64,000 nucleotides of DNA from Paenibacillus castaneae (GCF_002884445.1 NZ_KZ614144.1:3578094-3642093); one strand, 5' to 3'. Positions 1-8,335 are shown, counted from the stretch's first letter. A program made the numbers and translations. Notes: a model not told the origin generated them from the letters alone.

Positions 1-778
1 GTGAAATATGAGAGAGGAGCATTTTGCGGTTTTCTTCATACTGCAGGCTTTGGTCTATGGAATGCTTAAGTCTCACCCTCATATCCTCGAATGCAATACT
101 GAGCTGACCGATTTCCCCCCTCGTTGTCGCTACGACCTTATGCGTCAGATCACCATCCTTAATCTGGAGAGCAGCAGCTTCAAGCTTCTTAATCGGACGA
201 ATAATGCTTCGTGAAACGAAGTAAGTCAACAGCAGACTCGTCAAGCAAATGAAAGCTAAGCTGAATAAGGTTCCAACCGGGCGCCAATATATAGGCACCG
301 TGTCAATTCTTCTCAATAACACGGCTTTGCCCTCGCCACCATCCGGATAGGTCAAATTCATTTCACTTGTTTCATAGCGGAAGGAATTAAAGGCCGCCGC
401 TTTGGGAGGCTCTTCTAATAACTGCTTCCAGTCTTCATGCGGCGAGGCTTGCTGCAGGAAAGGAGCGACTGAAGTGATCTCACCGTCACGTGATATTAGC
501 AATCCTGCCCACAATTCTCCGAGCCTATCTTGAATTTCTGTAACGTACTCCTGTTTCTCCAATTCTCCAGCATTGTTGCGCAGCACATAGGACAATTCAC
601 CGTACACAAGCGCTTGCAAATAGGTTTCATTCTGCTCATTGTCCAAATAATGACGAACATCCTTTAATCCGCCCGCGCTAAAAATAAATAACATAAATAC
701 ACTCATCAAAATAATTGGGACAAATACCATTGCCAGGTAAGACATGTACAGCTTCACTCGTATGGACAATTTGCTCAC
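1..778 (-). CDS. Sensor histidine kinase, N-terminal part (cut by window edge)
   Basis: My translation from a GTG at 778 runs open for 259 residues to the left edge. It shows an N-terminal membrane segment (about residues 10-32), an extracytoplasmic sensing region (about 35-165), a second membrane segment (about 168-188) and a HAMP linker (motif SIIRPIKKLE at 191-200). The last residues, RKMLLSHIS, are the start of a histidine-kinase H-box, so the phosphoacceptor His is the last or next residue and the ATPase domain lies outside the window. A TTG at 784 is an alternative start. By family the protein autophosphorylates on His in response to an envelope signal and passes the phosphate to a response regulator, probably encoded nearby to the left or elsewhere. 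The ligand is unknown. Confidence 0.85.
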   Translation of the reverse strand, partial: MSKLSIRVKLYMSYLAMVFVPIILMSVFMLFIFSAGGLKDVRHYLDNEQNETYLQALVYGELSYVLRNNAGELEKQEYVTEIQDRLGELWAGLLISRDGEITSVAPFLQQASPHEDWKQLLEEPPKAAAFNSFRYETSEMNLTYPDGGEGKAVLLRRIDTVPIYWRPVGTLFSLAFICLTSLLLTYFVSRSIIRPIKKLEAAALQIKDGDLTHKVVATTRGEIGQLSIAFEDMRVRLKHSIDQSLQYEENRKMLLSHIS

Positions 779-916
779 GCCTCGCAAAAACTTAAATTGT
801 GGAGTCTACCGTTATCATAAAGGCTATTTCTAAACGATTTAATATCCTTTTCTTACGAAATTATTACGTTTTTGGTTAATGGAATTAATATTTAACGCCA
901 TTAACTATTAGTGTGG

Positions 917-1846
917 TTACTCTTTTGCTGCTTTCTCACATGGCTTGCATACTAAAGCACTTAATACTAGAATGGTCGACAATATCCAAATGTATGCTGA
1001 CCACAGAGGCAAGGAAAAAGACATCTGATTAGTCAATAGCTTGTAAGCCGCAATAACGGTAAAGAAGACAAAAACAAACCAAATACCTATCGTTATTTTT
1101 TGGGATTGAATAGTCCAGTATAACATCGCGACCATATAAAGGCTCAAAAGAAATGCACTCAGCGGTGCTACAGCCCAAATGCTTATTGAAAAATATTGTC
1201 CTGATAAAATAAGCTTACCTATAAAAAACAAACATGAAAAAAATACAAGCAGCAGCCAATACGGCTTATCTAATGAAGAGGCCACCGTACGGCTTTGCTG
1301 CTTATCGCCATTCTTTCGCCACCGAAACCAGCAGTAAACGATATATAATGCTGGCACAGCTAAGCCAATAACAGACAAGGATAGCTGAAGAATATGATAG
1401 ATTTCATCACCAGCCACCTTTGTCGTTAAAAAAGGCAGCCTTTGTACAAACCAGCCGCCGCTATGCGTCCAATTATCCATGAAGACGTGGGAGTAAAAGC
1501 CAATGCACACAGAAAGCAAAAAGAACAGCCAATCTAAAGGAGCGGCCAAACGCCACGAACGTAAAGAATCCGCTGCAAATCGATTAATTCCCCCAAAGCT
1601 CGGGAGCATATGAGGAAGCGCCGGTTTAATGATGTAATGAAAGGCTATCGCAAATGCAATACACGTTGGCAGCGCGAGCAGAAATAAGCCTTCAAGCGCA
1701 TGACCATTGGAGCGAAACGGCTGCATCGCAATAAAATATTCGATGTCCGGCGCCATGCTCCCCAGAATCAATCCCGTTATGCTTAAAGAAGGCATAACCT
1801 TTTTCAGCGGAGCTGCAAATAAAGGGTGAGATAATGTGAATGGCAT
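917..1846 (-). CDS. DUF4184 family integral membrane protein
   Basis: This is a 309-residue polytopic membrane protein opening with MPFTLSHPLF, the signature start of DUF4184. His and Asp residues typical of the family recur: SHP near residue 7, APDIE near 33-37, and SHVFMDNWTHSGG in the middle. About seven or eight hydrophobic segments follow. The spaced His/Asp residues at membrane boundaries resemble membrane-bound metal-dependent hydrolases such as the YdjM type, but this is inference and no substrate is known. It lies 13 bp downstream of signal peptidase I on the same strand and is probably cotranscribed with it, which says little about function. Confidence 0.8.
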   Translation of the reverse strand: MPFTLSHPLFAAPLKKVMPSLSITGLILGSMAPDIEYFIAMQPFRSNGHALEGLFLLALPTCIAFAIAFHYIIKPALPHMLPSFGGINRFAADSLRSWRLAAPLDWLFFLLSVCIGFYSHVFMDNWTHSGGWFVQRLPFLTTKVAGDEIYHILQLSLSVIGLAVPALYIVYCWFRWRKNGDKQQSRTVASSLDKPYWLLLVFFSCLFFIGKLILSGQYFSISIWAVAPLSAFLLSLYMVAMLYWTIQSQKITIGIWFVFVFFTVIAAYKLLTNQMSFSLPLWSAYIWILSTILVLSALVCKPCEKAAKE

Positions 1847-1859
1847 CTGCTACCGTCCC

Positions 1860-2405
1860 CTAATACTCATTGAGCTTGCCAAACTTAGGGATTGGCCATA
1901 GTCTAAATACTGCTTTTCCTTCGATACTCGATCTTGCAATAGGCCCTATCTCGCGGCTGTCCATACTGTGTTCCCGATTATCTCCCATTACAAACAGCTG
2001 TCCGGGTTGAACAGTAAACGGCATTTCCACGCTTCCCGCGAATGTCTGCCCTTTCACATAATGCTCTTCCGACTTTTTGCCATTTAAATATACTTCACCG
2101 TCACGCATATCTATAACATCGCCTGGCACAGCCACTACTCTCTTAATCAGGCGAAGCTCGCTCTCCGGTCCTTTAATAATGACAATATCTCCATGCTGCG
2201 GCTCGTTGAAATGGTAGGACCATTTGTCTTCAATAAGACGCTGGCCTGCAATTAGCGTATTCTGCATGGATACATTTTGCACTTCTGATTGCGCATATAC
2301 ATAATTCTGGAACAGCATGGCCACAATGACCGCAACAGCTAAGGATAATACCCACTCTCGAATTTCCCGAACCCATTTGTTGCTTTTACGTCTTTCTTCT
2401 TTCAT
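1860..2405 (-). CDS. lepB: Signal peptidase I
   Basis: This 181-residue type I signal peptidase cleaves leader peptides from secreted preproteins at the outer face of the membrane. One N-terminal membrane anchor (about residues 17-35) precedes the catalytic domain. The nucleophile Ser46 lies in NVSMQNTL, the general base Lys88 in RLIKRVVAVPGD, and the conserved box GDNREHSMDSR spans 141-151. Length and the single anchor match the Bacillus SipS/SipT group. The upstream region (2406-2568) is shared with the divergent MFS gene. Firmicutes often carry several paralogues, so the exact orthologue is not assigned. Confidence 0.95.
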   Translation of the reverse strand: MKEERRKSNKWVREIREWVLSLAVAVIVAMLFQNYVYAQSEVQNVSMQNTLIAGQRLIEDKWSYHFNEPQHGDIVIIKGPESELRLIKRVVAVPGDVIDMRDGEVYLNGKKSEEHYVKGQTFAGSVEMPFTVQPGQLFVMGDNREHSMDSREIGPIARSSIEGKAVFRLWPIPKFGKLNEY

Positions 2406-2568
2406 CTAACTTCACCTCATCATCATGAATTGTTCGTCTTTTACAATTGGAAGGTCATTTGTTTAATACGTCAGTTAGTAGTGAAAGTTTCCATATAAGG
2501 GCAAATATATAGGTGACAATGGAAGCAGTAATGCGCTAAAGTGATAGAGAAAGGAGATATCTAATTTT

Positions 2569-3780
2569 ATGAATCCAATACCTGTCCCGCAAAAACTGCT
2601 TTTTACTACCATAACATTACTTTACTGGACTTCAATGTACATATACGTTCCGACTCTATCTCCCTATCTAAGTGATCGGGGAATGTCTCTGCAGCTTATC
2701 GGGATCGTATTAGGAAGCTATGGCTTTGTACAAATGTTCGTTCGATTTCCGCTAGGCATTCTGTCGGATAAATGGGGCAAGCGCAAGCCGTTCATTATTA
2801 TAGGCATGCTTACTGCAGGAACCAGCTGCCTGCTGTTTCTCATACCGGGAATGTGGATCTGGCCGCTGGCTGGCCGATTGGTGGCTGGTGTCTGCGCTTC
2901 TACTTGGGTCGCTTTTACTGTTCTTTACGCCAGCTATTTCGGTGCCGGACAAACCGGCCGAGCGATGGGAAATATTAGCGTCATGACCGTTTCCGGTCAA
3001 ATGATCGGCATGCTTCTAAGCGGATGGCTGACAGAAGGCTTCAGCGAGAACACCCCTTTTACGATGGGAGCTGTTATTGCGGGAATCGGTCTGCTGCTTG
3101 CTTTCATGCTGAAAGAACCGCAATTGGATAAACGCGAACAGCCGGGAATGTCCTTCGCCATGATCAAAAATGTCGTAAAAACAAAAACACTGCTTCAGGT
3201 ATCGCTGCTTTCCATATTAGCGCATGGCATTCTTTTTATTACGATGTTTGGGTTTACTCCGTTGAAAGCGGAGGAAGTAGGAGCCGGCGGAGTTGGTTTA
3301 ACGGTCGTTGTGTTTGCCTTTATGCTCCCTCATGCCTTCGCCTCTCTGGTCACAGCACGCTGGTTTATGCCCCGCTTCGGTTACTGGGGCACCATTGGAG
3401 CTGGATTCGTTCTAAGCATGATGTGTACGGGAGCTATGGCATTTGTCGACTCATTCTGGGTGCTCGTCGCTACGCAAGCTATTAACGGTTTCGCACAAGG
3501 ACTGCATATGCCGCTGCTGCTAGGTCTTGCCATTCGCGATGTAGCGCTGCCTGGTCGCGCTACTGCGATGGGACTCTATCAAGCCTTGTATGCTATCGGA
3601 ATGTTCTCGGGCCCATTCCTCGCCGGCTGGCTTAATGAAAGCTGGGGCTTAAACGGCGGATTCCTGTTCGGAGCTCTGCTTGGTGCTTGTGCAGCGCTGC
3701 TTGTGTGGGTGTGGGCCATGCGGGAGCGCAAAACGCATATGCCAACTCAGAAAGCTCCCGCTAAGGAAGTGGGAGGATGA
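2569..3780 (+). CDS. MFS transporter
   Basis: This 403-residue major facilitator superfamily protein has about 12 membrane segments. The MFS loop 2-3 motif is present as GILSDKWGKRKP (residues 63-74). The ATG is preceded by an AAAGGAG ribosome-binding site at about 2550. It is probably a drug or small-molecule efflux proton antiporter of the YfcJ/YhhS kind, but the substrate cannot be read from the sequence. The stop overlaps the start of the HAD hydrolase by 4 bp (ATGA), so the two are translationally coupled and may act on related metabolites. Confidence 0.9.
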   Translation: MNPIPVPQKLLFTTITLLYWTSMYIYVPTLSPYLSDRGMSLQLIGIVLGSYGFVQMFVRFPLGILSDKWGKRKPFIIIGMLTAGTSCLLFLIPGMWIWPLAGRLVAGVCASTWVAFTVLYASYFGAGQTGRAMGNISVMTVSGQMIGMLLSGWLTEGFSENTPFTMGAVIAGIGLLLAFMLKEPQLDKREQPGMSFAMIKNVVKTKTLLQVSLLSILAHGILFITMFGFTPLKAEEVGAGGVGLTVVVFAFMLPHAFASLVTARWFMPRFGYWGTIGAGFVLSMMCTGAMAFVDSFWVLVATQAINGFAQGLHMPLLLGLAIRDVALPGRATAMGLYQALYAIGMFSGPFLAGWLNESWGLNGGFLFGALLGACAALLVWVWAMRERKTHMPTQKAPAKEVGG

Positions 3781-4382
3781 TCAGGCCGCAGCTTGTACTT
3801 GATATTGGAGGCGTACTGGCAACCAATTTGTCCCCCCTGTTTTGGCAGCAGCTTACTGAGAAGGCTGCCATTTCAGAAGAAGTTTTATATGCTGACTATA
3901 AAACTCAAATGAGCGGCTCTCTATGGACGGGCCGCATCTCAGAGGAGATGTTCTGGGCTTGGCTGGAGCAGCGGACACCTCACCTTAGCACTGAGCAAGC
4001 TCGGGCATTTATACATACAAGTCTCCAGCCGCTGCCAGCGCTTGAGAAAATACAAGAATGGAGTTTAATAGCAGACCTCCATATCCTCAGCAATCATGTG
4101 CCTTCTTGGGTTGAGCCTATTGTGAAACCGATACAGCCTTACTTGAAAAGCATAACGATATCGAGCGAAGTAGGCATACGGAAGCCTGATCTTGCTATTT
4201 TCAAGCTGTTATCCGCTTATTTCCCGCCAGGGAGCACCGTTTTATTCGTTGATGATCAACAAAAAAACATACGGCAAGCAGCATCGCTTGGCTGGCGAAC
4301 ACTGCTTGCCGATGAGGATGGTCGTTGGATACCTTTTGTGCGCTCCCTTTTAGAGCAAGGCAGCAATCAAGAAAATCAATAG
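3777..4382 (+). CDS. HAD superfamily hydrolase (HAD-IA type)
   Basis: This 201-residue haloacid dehalogenase-like hydrolase is probably a small-molecule phosphatase. All four HAD motifs are visible: nucleophile Asp9 in VLDIGGVL, Ser105 in HILSNHV, Lys136 in GIRKPD, and the acidic pair Asp159/Asp160 in VLFVDDQQKN. Position 11 is Gly rather than Asp, as in the YihX-like branch of HAD-IA. A small helical cap sits between motifs I and II. It starts inside the MFS stop codon (ATGA overlap). Its 3' end overlaps the convergent EcfA-EcfT gene by about 33 bp. Confidence 0.88.
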   Translation: MIRPQLVLDIGGVLATNLSPLFWQQLTEKAAISEEVLYADYKTQMSGSLWTGRISEEMFWAWLEQRTPHLSTEQARAFIHTSLQPLPALEKIQEWSLIADLHILSNHVPSWVEPIVKPIQPYLKSITISSEVGIRKPDLAIFKLLSAYFPPGSTVLFVDDQQKNIRQAASLGWRTLLADEDGRWIPFVRSLLEQGSNQENQ

Positions 4383-6074
4383 GCTGCCTATTGCAGCTAT
4401 ACCTATAAGCTTGGCATCTGATCGGCTGAAGCGTAGACGGAAGCCATAAACCGGCTTCCTCGACGCTAAGCCGAAGCCGCGCGCTTCAAGCGCATCTGCC
4501 ATCTGCTCAGCTAGACGAAGAATCGAGCGAACATATGGAATAAGAATGGCATGAAACATCGAAATAGGAATGGTTCTTAAAGACGACGATGCCTTCCCCC
4601 GCGCATGAGCCAGCTTTGCAAACCTCTCCCACTCCCCTGTCAACAGCGGTATAAATCGAAATATGAGTGTTACAATGAGTGCAAAGGAATGAATCGGTAC
4701 TTTCAGATGCTTCAACCAGCCTAGCGTTTGTTCAATGGCTCTTTGCAGTCTAAGCGGTGTCATGAGCTTGAGCATAGGCATGCCCAGCAGCATAATAAGC
4801 AGCAGCTTGCTGAATCGGATCCAGATCGGCCACACCTTTTCCCAATCGAAGGAGAGCGGACCAAAGGCAATGCCGCCAATGAAGCTGAAAATAGCAATCA
4901 TAATAAGATAGGCGCGAATAGCCCCCATCCACGGTCGTATCAGCTTTCTAAATGGGATGAGTAACAGTAATGAAATAATCGCGCTCAGCGCTACTTCTAG
5001 AACACTATTCTGCGCAAGCACGCTTGTGGCAAGCATCATATACACAATGACGAGCGCTCTAGGATCAAATTTATCCGACCTCAGCAGTTCAGCTCCTGCA
5101 TGTGCAGAGGATAATTCCTTAACTATCTCATCAGCTGGCATCGAATCAGCCAATTGAAGCTCTTTCCGAGTGAGAGTGAGCTTTTCGGCTTCAGCTTCCG
5201 TCTCGCGTCTAGGGCGCGCATGCAGCTCCGCTGCAATAGCCGCCGCCACCTCTTGTGGCGCTGGCCACGGCGCCCCGCTGCCCAGCGGCGCCGACACCTG
5301 CGGCGGCATAGCCGCCTCCGCGCGCAGCTCCGCCAGCGCGCGAAGCGCCTGCGGCGCTGCTGCTGACTGCGCGACCGCCGCAGCAGCAGCCGCTTCGCGG
5401 ACAACGCCGCCGCTTACTACGGCGACAGCGTCCGCGAGCGGCAGCAGCGCATCGAGGTCGTGCGTTGCCACGACCGCTCCGCGCCCCGCCGCCCTGTGCG
5501 CTTCCAGCACCGCGCACAGGCGGCGAATACCGACGGCGTCTAACCCCGCCGTCGGCTCATCGAGCAGCAGCCAATCCGGCTCACACGCCAGCAAGCAGGC
5601 GAGTGAGAGCCTTCGCTGCTGCCCGCCGCTGAGCGTCCAAGGGTCACGCTCCAGCAGCTCCAAGGGCAGTCCGACCTCAGCTAGAACCTTCGCCTTCCGC
5701 TTGCTCGCACTCTCCTCGTCTACCTTGTAGGGCTTTAATGAATAAAGAAGCTCTTCCCTGACAGTCGAGGCAAACCATTGCGACTCCGAGCTTTGCAGAG
5801 AGATGCCATATTGCAAGGCCACATGTCGATTAAGCTTCTGCTTACGGCGATTCGGAAGCCATAACGGAGCATCACCCAACGTAATAGCTCCTTCATCAAC
5901 GTGTCGCAAGCCTGCCATCGTTTCAAGCAAAGTAGATTTGCCCGCGCCGTTGCGCCCGATAAGAAGCGTAATCTGACCTGCTTTGAACGTCATATGAACA
6001 TCCTTAAGCAGCTGCTTCTTATCCGTTCCACCGGTACTTACCGACACACCATTCAGCTTCCAATCATTGTTCAT
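4350..6074 (-). CDS. Fused ECF transporter ATPase and EcfT transmembrane component
   Basis: This 574-residue protein joins two energy-coupling-factor subunits normally encoded separately. Residues 1-225 are an ABC ATPase: Walker A GRNGAGKS (40-47), signature LSGGQQ (148-153), Walker B LLLDEP with Glu173, and switch His205 in ATHDLD. Residues about 227-330 are an Ala/Glu/Arg-rich linker. From about 335 to the end is an EcfT domain with several membrane segments and the two coupling motifs ARG at 491-493 and ARGFG at 531-535. It overlaps the upstream ATPase gene by 11 bp and faces bioY, so it most likely forms the biotin ECF complex and may also serve other S components. DNA for the linker is far richer in GC than its surroundings. 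Confidence 0.92.
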   Translation of the reverse strand: MNNDWKLNGVSVSTGGTDKKQLLKDVHMTFKAGQITLLIGRNGAGKSTLLETMAGLRHVDEGAITLGDAPLWLPNRRKQKLNRHVALQYGISLQSSESQWFASTVREELLYSLKPYKVDEESASKRKAKVLAEVGLPLELLERDPWTLSGGQQRRLSLACLLACEPDWLLLDEPTAGLDAVGIRRLCAVLEAHRAAGRGAVVATHDLDALLPLADAVAVVSGGVVREAAAAAAVAQSAAAPQALRALAELRAEAAMPPQVSAPLGSGAPWPAPQEVAAAIAAELHARPRRETEAEAEKLTLTRKELQLADSMPADEIVKELSSAHAGAELLRSDKFDPRALVIVYMMLATSVLAQNSVLEVALSAIISLLLLIPFRKLIRPWMGAIRAYLIMIAIFSFIGGIAFGPLSFDWEKVWPIWIRFSKLLLIMLLGMPMLKLMTPLRLQRAIEQTLGWLKHLKVPIHSFALIVTLIFRFIPLLTGEWERFAKLAHARGKASSSLRTIPISMFHAILIPYVRSILRLAEQMADALEARGFGLASRKPVYGFRLRFSRSDAKLIGIAAIGSLLIFLIAALL

Positions 6075-6942
6075 AGCGCTTCACCGCCTGTGCCAGCATC
6101 TCAGCCGTGAAAGGAAACGGTCTCAGCTTTATGCCTTGCGATTCAAGTGACCAAGCTACCTGCGCCGTGTAAGGGGCCTCAAAGCCTAGTCGTTCGCATA
6201 AGCTATCCGTTGCACCCGCATCTGACCTTGAGAACCACCCATCCGCTTCACCGTCATACACTATACTGCCTTCATTTACGGCAAAAATTCGATCTCCCGG
6301 ACGCAGCTCCTCCAGCTTTTGAGTAATCCATAGGACTGTAATACCGGATTGATGCAGAGCCCGTACCTGATTGAGGACAAAGGATGCTGCTTCCGGATCA
6401 AGCATTGCAGTAACCTCATCAAGAACAAGCAAGGGAGAGCCCACAGCTAAGCAGCCGGCTATGGCAACAAGCTGCATCTGTCCGCCTGACAGCGTCTCGA
6501 TGGACTGATGCATCTGGCTAGCCATCCCAACCAGTTTCAGCGCTTGCTCAGCGCGTTCGATAATTGTGGCGGCATCCTCCCCATTTTGCTCCAGCATAAT
6601 TACAACATCCTCCCACGGCGTAGCACCAATCATAGACGCTTCTGGCTGCTGCATAACAATAGGTATTTGCCTACCGTGGGCAAGAATCTCCTTGTTTCTA
6701 AGCTGCTTGCCTTTTACTCCAGCCATCCGAAGTCCGGCCGTCACTTTAGCCAGCGTGCTTTTCCCGCTTCCATTGCGGCCTATGACGGTTATCCATTCTC
6801 CTTTATGTACTCGTATGTTTACATCCTTCAATATCGACTGAGGCTGCAAGCGCTCATTCATCACTGGAGGTGTTACTGATATTTCTTTTAATTCTATTAA
6901 ACATAAAGCTTCCAAAATTTTTTCACCCAGCCTCTTCCCCAT
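6064..6942 (-). CDS. ECF transporter ATP-binding subunit
   Basis: This 292-residue ABC ATPase has Walker A GRNGSGKS (55-62), a Q-loop in VMQQPEAS, signature LSGGQ (141-145) and Walker B LLVLDE with Glu166. At the switch position it reads WITQKL, so Gln188 replaces the usual His (codon CAA checked). The ATG at 6942 has an AAGGGA Shine-Dalgarno 5 nt upstream. It overlaps the fused ATPase-EcfT gene downstream and is expected to pair with that ATPase domain as an asymmetric dimer powering substrate uptake. It diverges from bioY across a BirA-like site, suggesting control by biotin. Confidence 0.92.
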   Translation of the reverse strand: MGKRLGEKILEALCLIELKEISVTPPVMNERLQPQSILKDVNIRVHKGEWITVIGRNGSGKSTLAKVTAGLRMAGVKGKQLRNKEILAHGRQIPIVMQQPEASMIGATPWEDVVIMLEQNGEDAATIIERAEQALKLVGMASQMHQSIETLSGGQMQLVAIAGCLAVGSPLLVLDEVTAMLDPEAASFVLNQVRALHQSGITVLWITQKLEELRPGDRIFAVNEGSIVYDGEADGWFSRSDAGATDSLCERLGFEAPYTAQVAWSLESQGIKLRPFPFTAEMLAQAVKRYEQ

Positions 6943-6968
6943 AACGATCCCTTATGCTACAATTCGAT

Positions 6969-7002
6969 TTGTTAACCTTATTCAAATATAAATTGTTAAC
7001 AA
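6969..7002. promoter_or_regulatory. BirA-like operator between ecfA and bioY
   Basis: An interrupted palindrome, TTGTTAAC (6969-6976) and GTTAACAA (6995-7002), separated by 18 bp, lies in the 93-bp divergent intergenic region. Its arms match the Firmicute BirA operator, at which biotinyl-AMP-bound BirA represses biotin genes. The spacing appears slightly longer than the usual site as I remember it. Placement between the two divergent starts would let one operator control both transcripts. Confidence 0.75.
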
Positions 7003-7035
7003 TAAAATCGCAACTATAAAAAGGAGTTTAACTCA

Positions 7036-7653
7036 ATGGCACAAAAAAACAACATTCGATCACTTGTATTCATCGCTTTATTCGCTGCTTTATTTATCGT
7101 CATGAGCGCTGTTACGATTAAGCTTGGCGGCTCATTTCTGCCTTTTACCTTGCAGACGCTCGCCGTTGCCATAACAGGGCTTTTCCTCAAACCGCGCGAC
7201 GCTTTCCTCAGCATCTTAATCGTGATTGTGCTAACAGCCATCGGGCTGCCCCTATTCAGCGGTCAAGGCGGTATTGCGACCTTAACCGGCCCAACCGCTG
7301 GCTTTATATTTGCATTTCCCTTCTGCGCGCTCTTAGTTAGCATTGCAGTCGGAGCTTTGCTTCGCTTCAAAGGGGCTAAACAAAATAAAATGATCGCTTT
7401 TATATTATTCTTTATCATTTTCGAGCTGTTCAGCTCGCTATGTGCTTATATTTCTGGCGTGCCATGGCTAATGCATGTAACTGGTTATTCCTTGCCGAAA
7501 GCTTTAGTCGCATGGTTTTATCCGTTTCTAATTGGAGACGCGTTGAAATCGGTCGTTGCCACCATTCTAGCCATATCTTTAACACCTTACATCGTCTACA
7601 TTCGCGCGTCAACCGCAAATACAGAGACGAATGAGTCTTCCTACAACGTTTAA
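7036..7653 (+). CDS. bioY: Biotin ECF transporter substrate-binding component BioY
   Basis: This 205-residue integral membrane protein of the BioY family is the S component that binds biotin and hands it to the ECF energising module. It has about six membrane segments; the family-typical stretches GGSFLPFTLQTL and LTGPTAGFIFAFP are evident. A strong AAGGAGT Shine-Dalgarno precedes the ATG. The divergent genes supply both ATPases and EcfT, so the locus holds a complete biotin uptake system. A BirA-like operator lies just upstream and an intrinsic terminator follows. Confidence 0.95.
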   Translation: MAQKNNIRSLVFIALFAALFIVMSAVTIKLGGSFLPFTLQTLAVAITGLFLKPRDAFLSILIVIVLTAIGLPLFSGQGGIATLTGPTAGFIFAFPFCALLVSIAVGALLRFKGAKQNKMIAFILFFIIFELFSSLCAYISGVPWLMHVTGYSLPKALVAWFYPFLIGDALKSVVATILAISLTPYIVYIRASTANTETNESSYNV

Positions 7654-7692
7654 TCGATATGAACTAGCTTACACAATTAGCAGCTAACATTT

Positions 7693-7726
7693 AATCCGCG
7701 ATCATTATGACCGCGGATTTTTGTTT
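7693..7726 (+). terminator. Intrinsic terminator of bioY
   Basis: AATCCGCG (7693-7700) pairs with CGCGGATT (7712-7719) around an 11-nt loop, followed by a T-rich tail. Confidence 0.85.
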
Positions 7727-7740
7727 GTCACCGTATCGGA

Positions 7741-7998
7741 TTGATTACACATTGCTGAATACGTATGCGTCAAAATCCCCCATTTCACTATCTAAACTGT
7801 AAAAACTACAGCTAATTTTGAATTTATATGCCTTTTTGGTGCTTTTAGATGCAAATCATGCTGTTAATTTGGCGATTTTCAGTGAATTACAGGGGTTAAC
7901 ACTGAATTAGCGGGAGGATTTACATTTATATCTTTATTACAAACTGCTGCAACAATATTAGCTGTAGGAATTCCATTTACGTGTGCGCATTGCACATT
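7741..7998. other. Non-coding region with possible dispersed-repeat remnant
   Basis: No convincing gene is seen here. The stretch about 7785-7920 has short alternating motifs (CTAAACTGTAA, CTACAGCTAATTT, then TGAATTACAG and GAATTAGCGGGA). Their style recalls intergenic repeats I associate with Paenibacillus genomes; this is recollection, not a database match. Confidence 0.35.
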
Positions 7999-8254
7999 CA
8001 ACTAGCTACTAACAGATAGTAGTTAGCAATTAGCTGTTTTCCCTTAGCATTTAGCTCTCTACTCTCTACTCTCTACTCTCTACTCTCTACTCTCTACTCT
8101 CTACTCTCTACTCTCTACTCTCTACTCTCTACTCTCTGCTTTCTGTTCTTGGCTCTAAGCTCAAATCCCTCAGTACTCAGTACTCACTCTGTACTCAGTA
8201 CTCAGTTCTCAGTTCTCAATTCCCAGTTCTCATCCCTCAGCTCTGCCCTCTGCC
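7999..8254. repeat. Seven-bp periodic repeat array (heptad satellite)
   Basis: Read in 7-nt steps from 7999, almost every unit fits a drifting pattern: CAACTAG, CAGATAG, TAGTTAG and CAATTAG first; then 11 exact copies of CTCTCTA (8055-8131) and one CTCTCTG; then CCCTCAG, TACTCAG and TTCTCAG types; finally two CTCTGCC. The phase holds for 27 units to 8187, slips by 4 nt (8188-8191), and holds again for 9 units to 8254. A few units, such as CTGTTTT, match poorly. The array lies between the bioY terminator and the anti-sigma stop and is non-coding. Confidence 0.9.
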
Positions 8255-8335
8255 AATCAGTACGTATCCAACTTGCTGCACATTCCGTTTAAACTCTTAA
8301 CTCACATTCATGGCCATTGAAATGATGCTGCAGCA

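Noticed and set aside
8..214. Plus-strand 68-codon frame at the left edge
   Set aside because: It is the shadow of the histidine kinase on the other strand, which has a full domain pattern.
5123..5730. Several long frames on both strands inside the ATPase-EcfT fusion
   Set aside because: They follow from high GC and lack ribosome-binding sites. Their products are Arg/Ala/Ser runs without any domain.
8055..8138. Possible CRISPR array
   Set aside because: The repeat unit is 7 bp in tandem without spacers, and no cas genes are present.
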